From the NCBI GenBank assembly GCA_965203505.1, contig OZ241880.1, positions 1,054,001-1,118,000 of the forward strand: a stretch of DNA of 64,000 bases, read 5' to 3'. Made by a program: the position numbers and the translations under genes. The stretch is from Bin127 sp965203505. GTDB taxonomy: Bacteria > Chloroflexota > Dehalococcoidia > Lucifugimonadales > Lucifugimonadaceae. Shown here one piece after another: positions 63,976 to 64,000 of the stretch. A model generated the notes under the pieces. The model made no database searches. It saw nothing but the letters and a program-made list of their open reading frames with translations, and had not been told where the DNA came from. The stretch's first letter is position 1. Every line of letters starts with the position of its first letter.

Positions 63976-64000
63976 TTGAGACAGGCGTTAAACCAAGCTT
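63976..64000 (+). CDS. First codons of a gene cut by the window end
   Basis: A TTG at 63976 follows AAGGAG by eight bases and opens a frame reading MRQALNQA, still open at the window edge. Too short to identify. Its ribosome-binding site is partly inside the inverted repeat described in the leader. Confidence 0.4.

Overview
The window is a bacterial chromosome segment, probably from an uncultured member of the Chloroflexota (Dehalococcoidia/SAR202-like marine or sponge-associated lineages). This is inferred from gene style and not from a marker phylogeny: a family 5 solute-binding lipoprotein with a lipobox and a long Val/Glu/Lys repeat stalk, ABC-2/GldG-like/DUF4340 cassettes, a MshA-like glycosyltransferase, arrays of TolB-like propellers, and mixed ATG/GTG/TTG starts. 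No rRNA, tRNA or CRISPR array was seen.

Layout. 1-116: tail of a membrane transporter. 196-4749 (minus): GldG/ABC-2-type export operon with a DUF4340 protein. 4927-7142: cysteine desulfurase and an unknown membrane-anchored protein. 7143-9223: no protein gene, but a palindromic repeat mosaic surrounding a probable structured RNA on the minus strand. 9224-16387 (minus): tandem array of five intact TolB-like beta-propeller genes, two broken paralogue remnants and one unrelated Cys-rich membrane gene. 16702-22789: complete peptide-type ABC importer (two permeases, two ATPases, binding lipoprotein) ending in a strong terminator. 22917-27561: mutS, two small helical proteins and an enolase-superfamily dehydratase. 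27869-33579: accessory island with a NYN-domain protein, a frameshifted HNH gene, a degenerate retroviral-type aspartic protease, a large single-chain restriction-methylase-like protein and an AbrB/VapC toxin-antitoxin pair. 33664-38120: ilvE, two membrane proteins, a LmbE deacetylase and glyA. 38251-40186: rpsF-ssb-ssb-rpsR with duplicated ssb. 40301-49030: foldase, hom, thrC, a BioF2-type acyltransferase, a GT4 glycosyltransferase, a GH15 glucanase and a double GNAT protein. 49120-59791: a T-box-controlled ilvBNC-leuA-leuC-leuD-leuB operon with two membrane proteins embedded. 59792-61304: repeat mosaic around a second copy of the structured RNA. 61305-63668: penicillin-acylase-family Ntn hydrolase. 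63669-64000: structured leader and the first codons of another gene.

The most interesting signal is the pair of RNA-like loci at about 60.2-60.9 kb (plus) and 7.4-8.05 kb (minus). Both follow the same upstream module with a TTGACT -35 box, both share several short conserved blocks in the same order, both lack a convincing ORF, and both are bracketed by the same palindromic repeats. Parts of the 60 kb copy resemble, from memory, the HEARO/omega-RNA family, but no IscB/IsrB/TnpB-like nuclease is present. The same repeats have also extended a protein-coding gene at about 35.1-35.3 kb.

Working together: the ilv/leu operon, ilvE, hom, thrC and glyA make this a strong amino-acid biosynthesis region. 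The peptide importer and the acylase suggest use of peptides or amides. The TolB-like array suggests fast-evolving envelope or extracytoplasmic beta-propellers.
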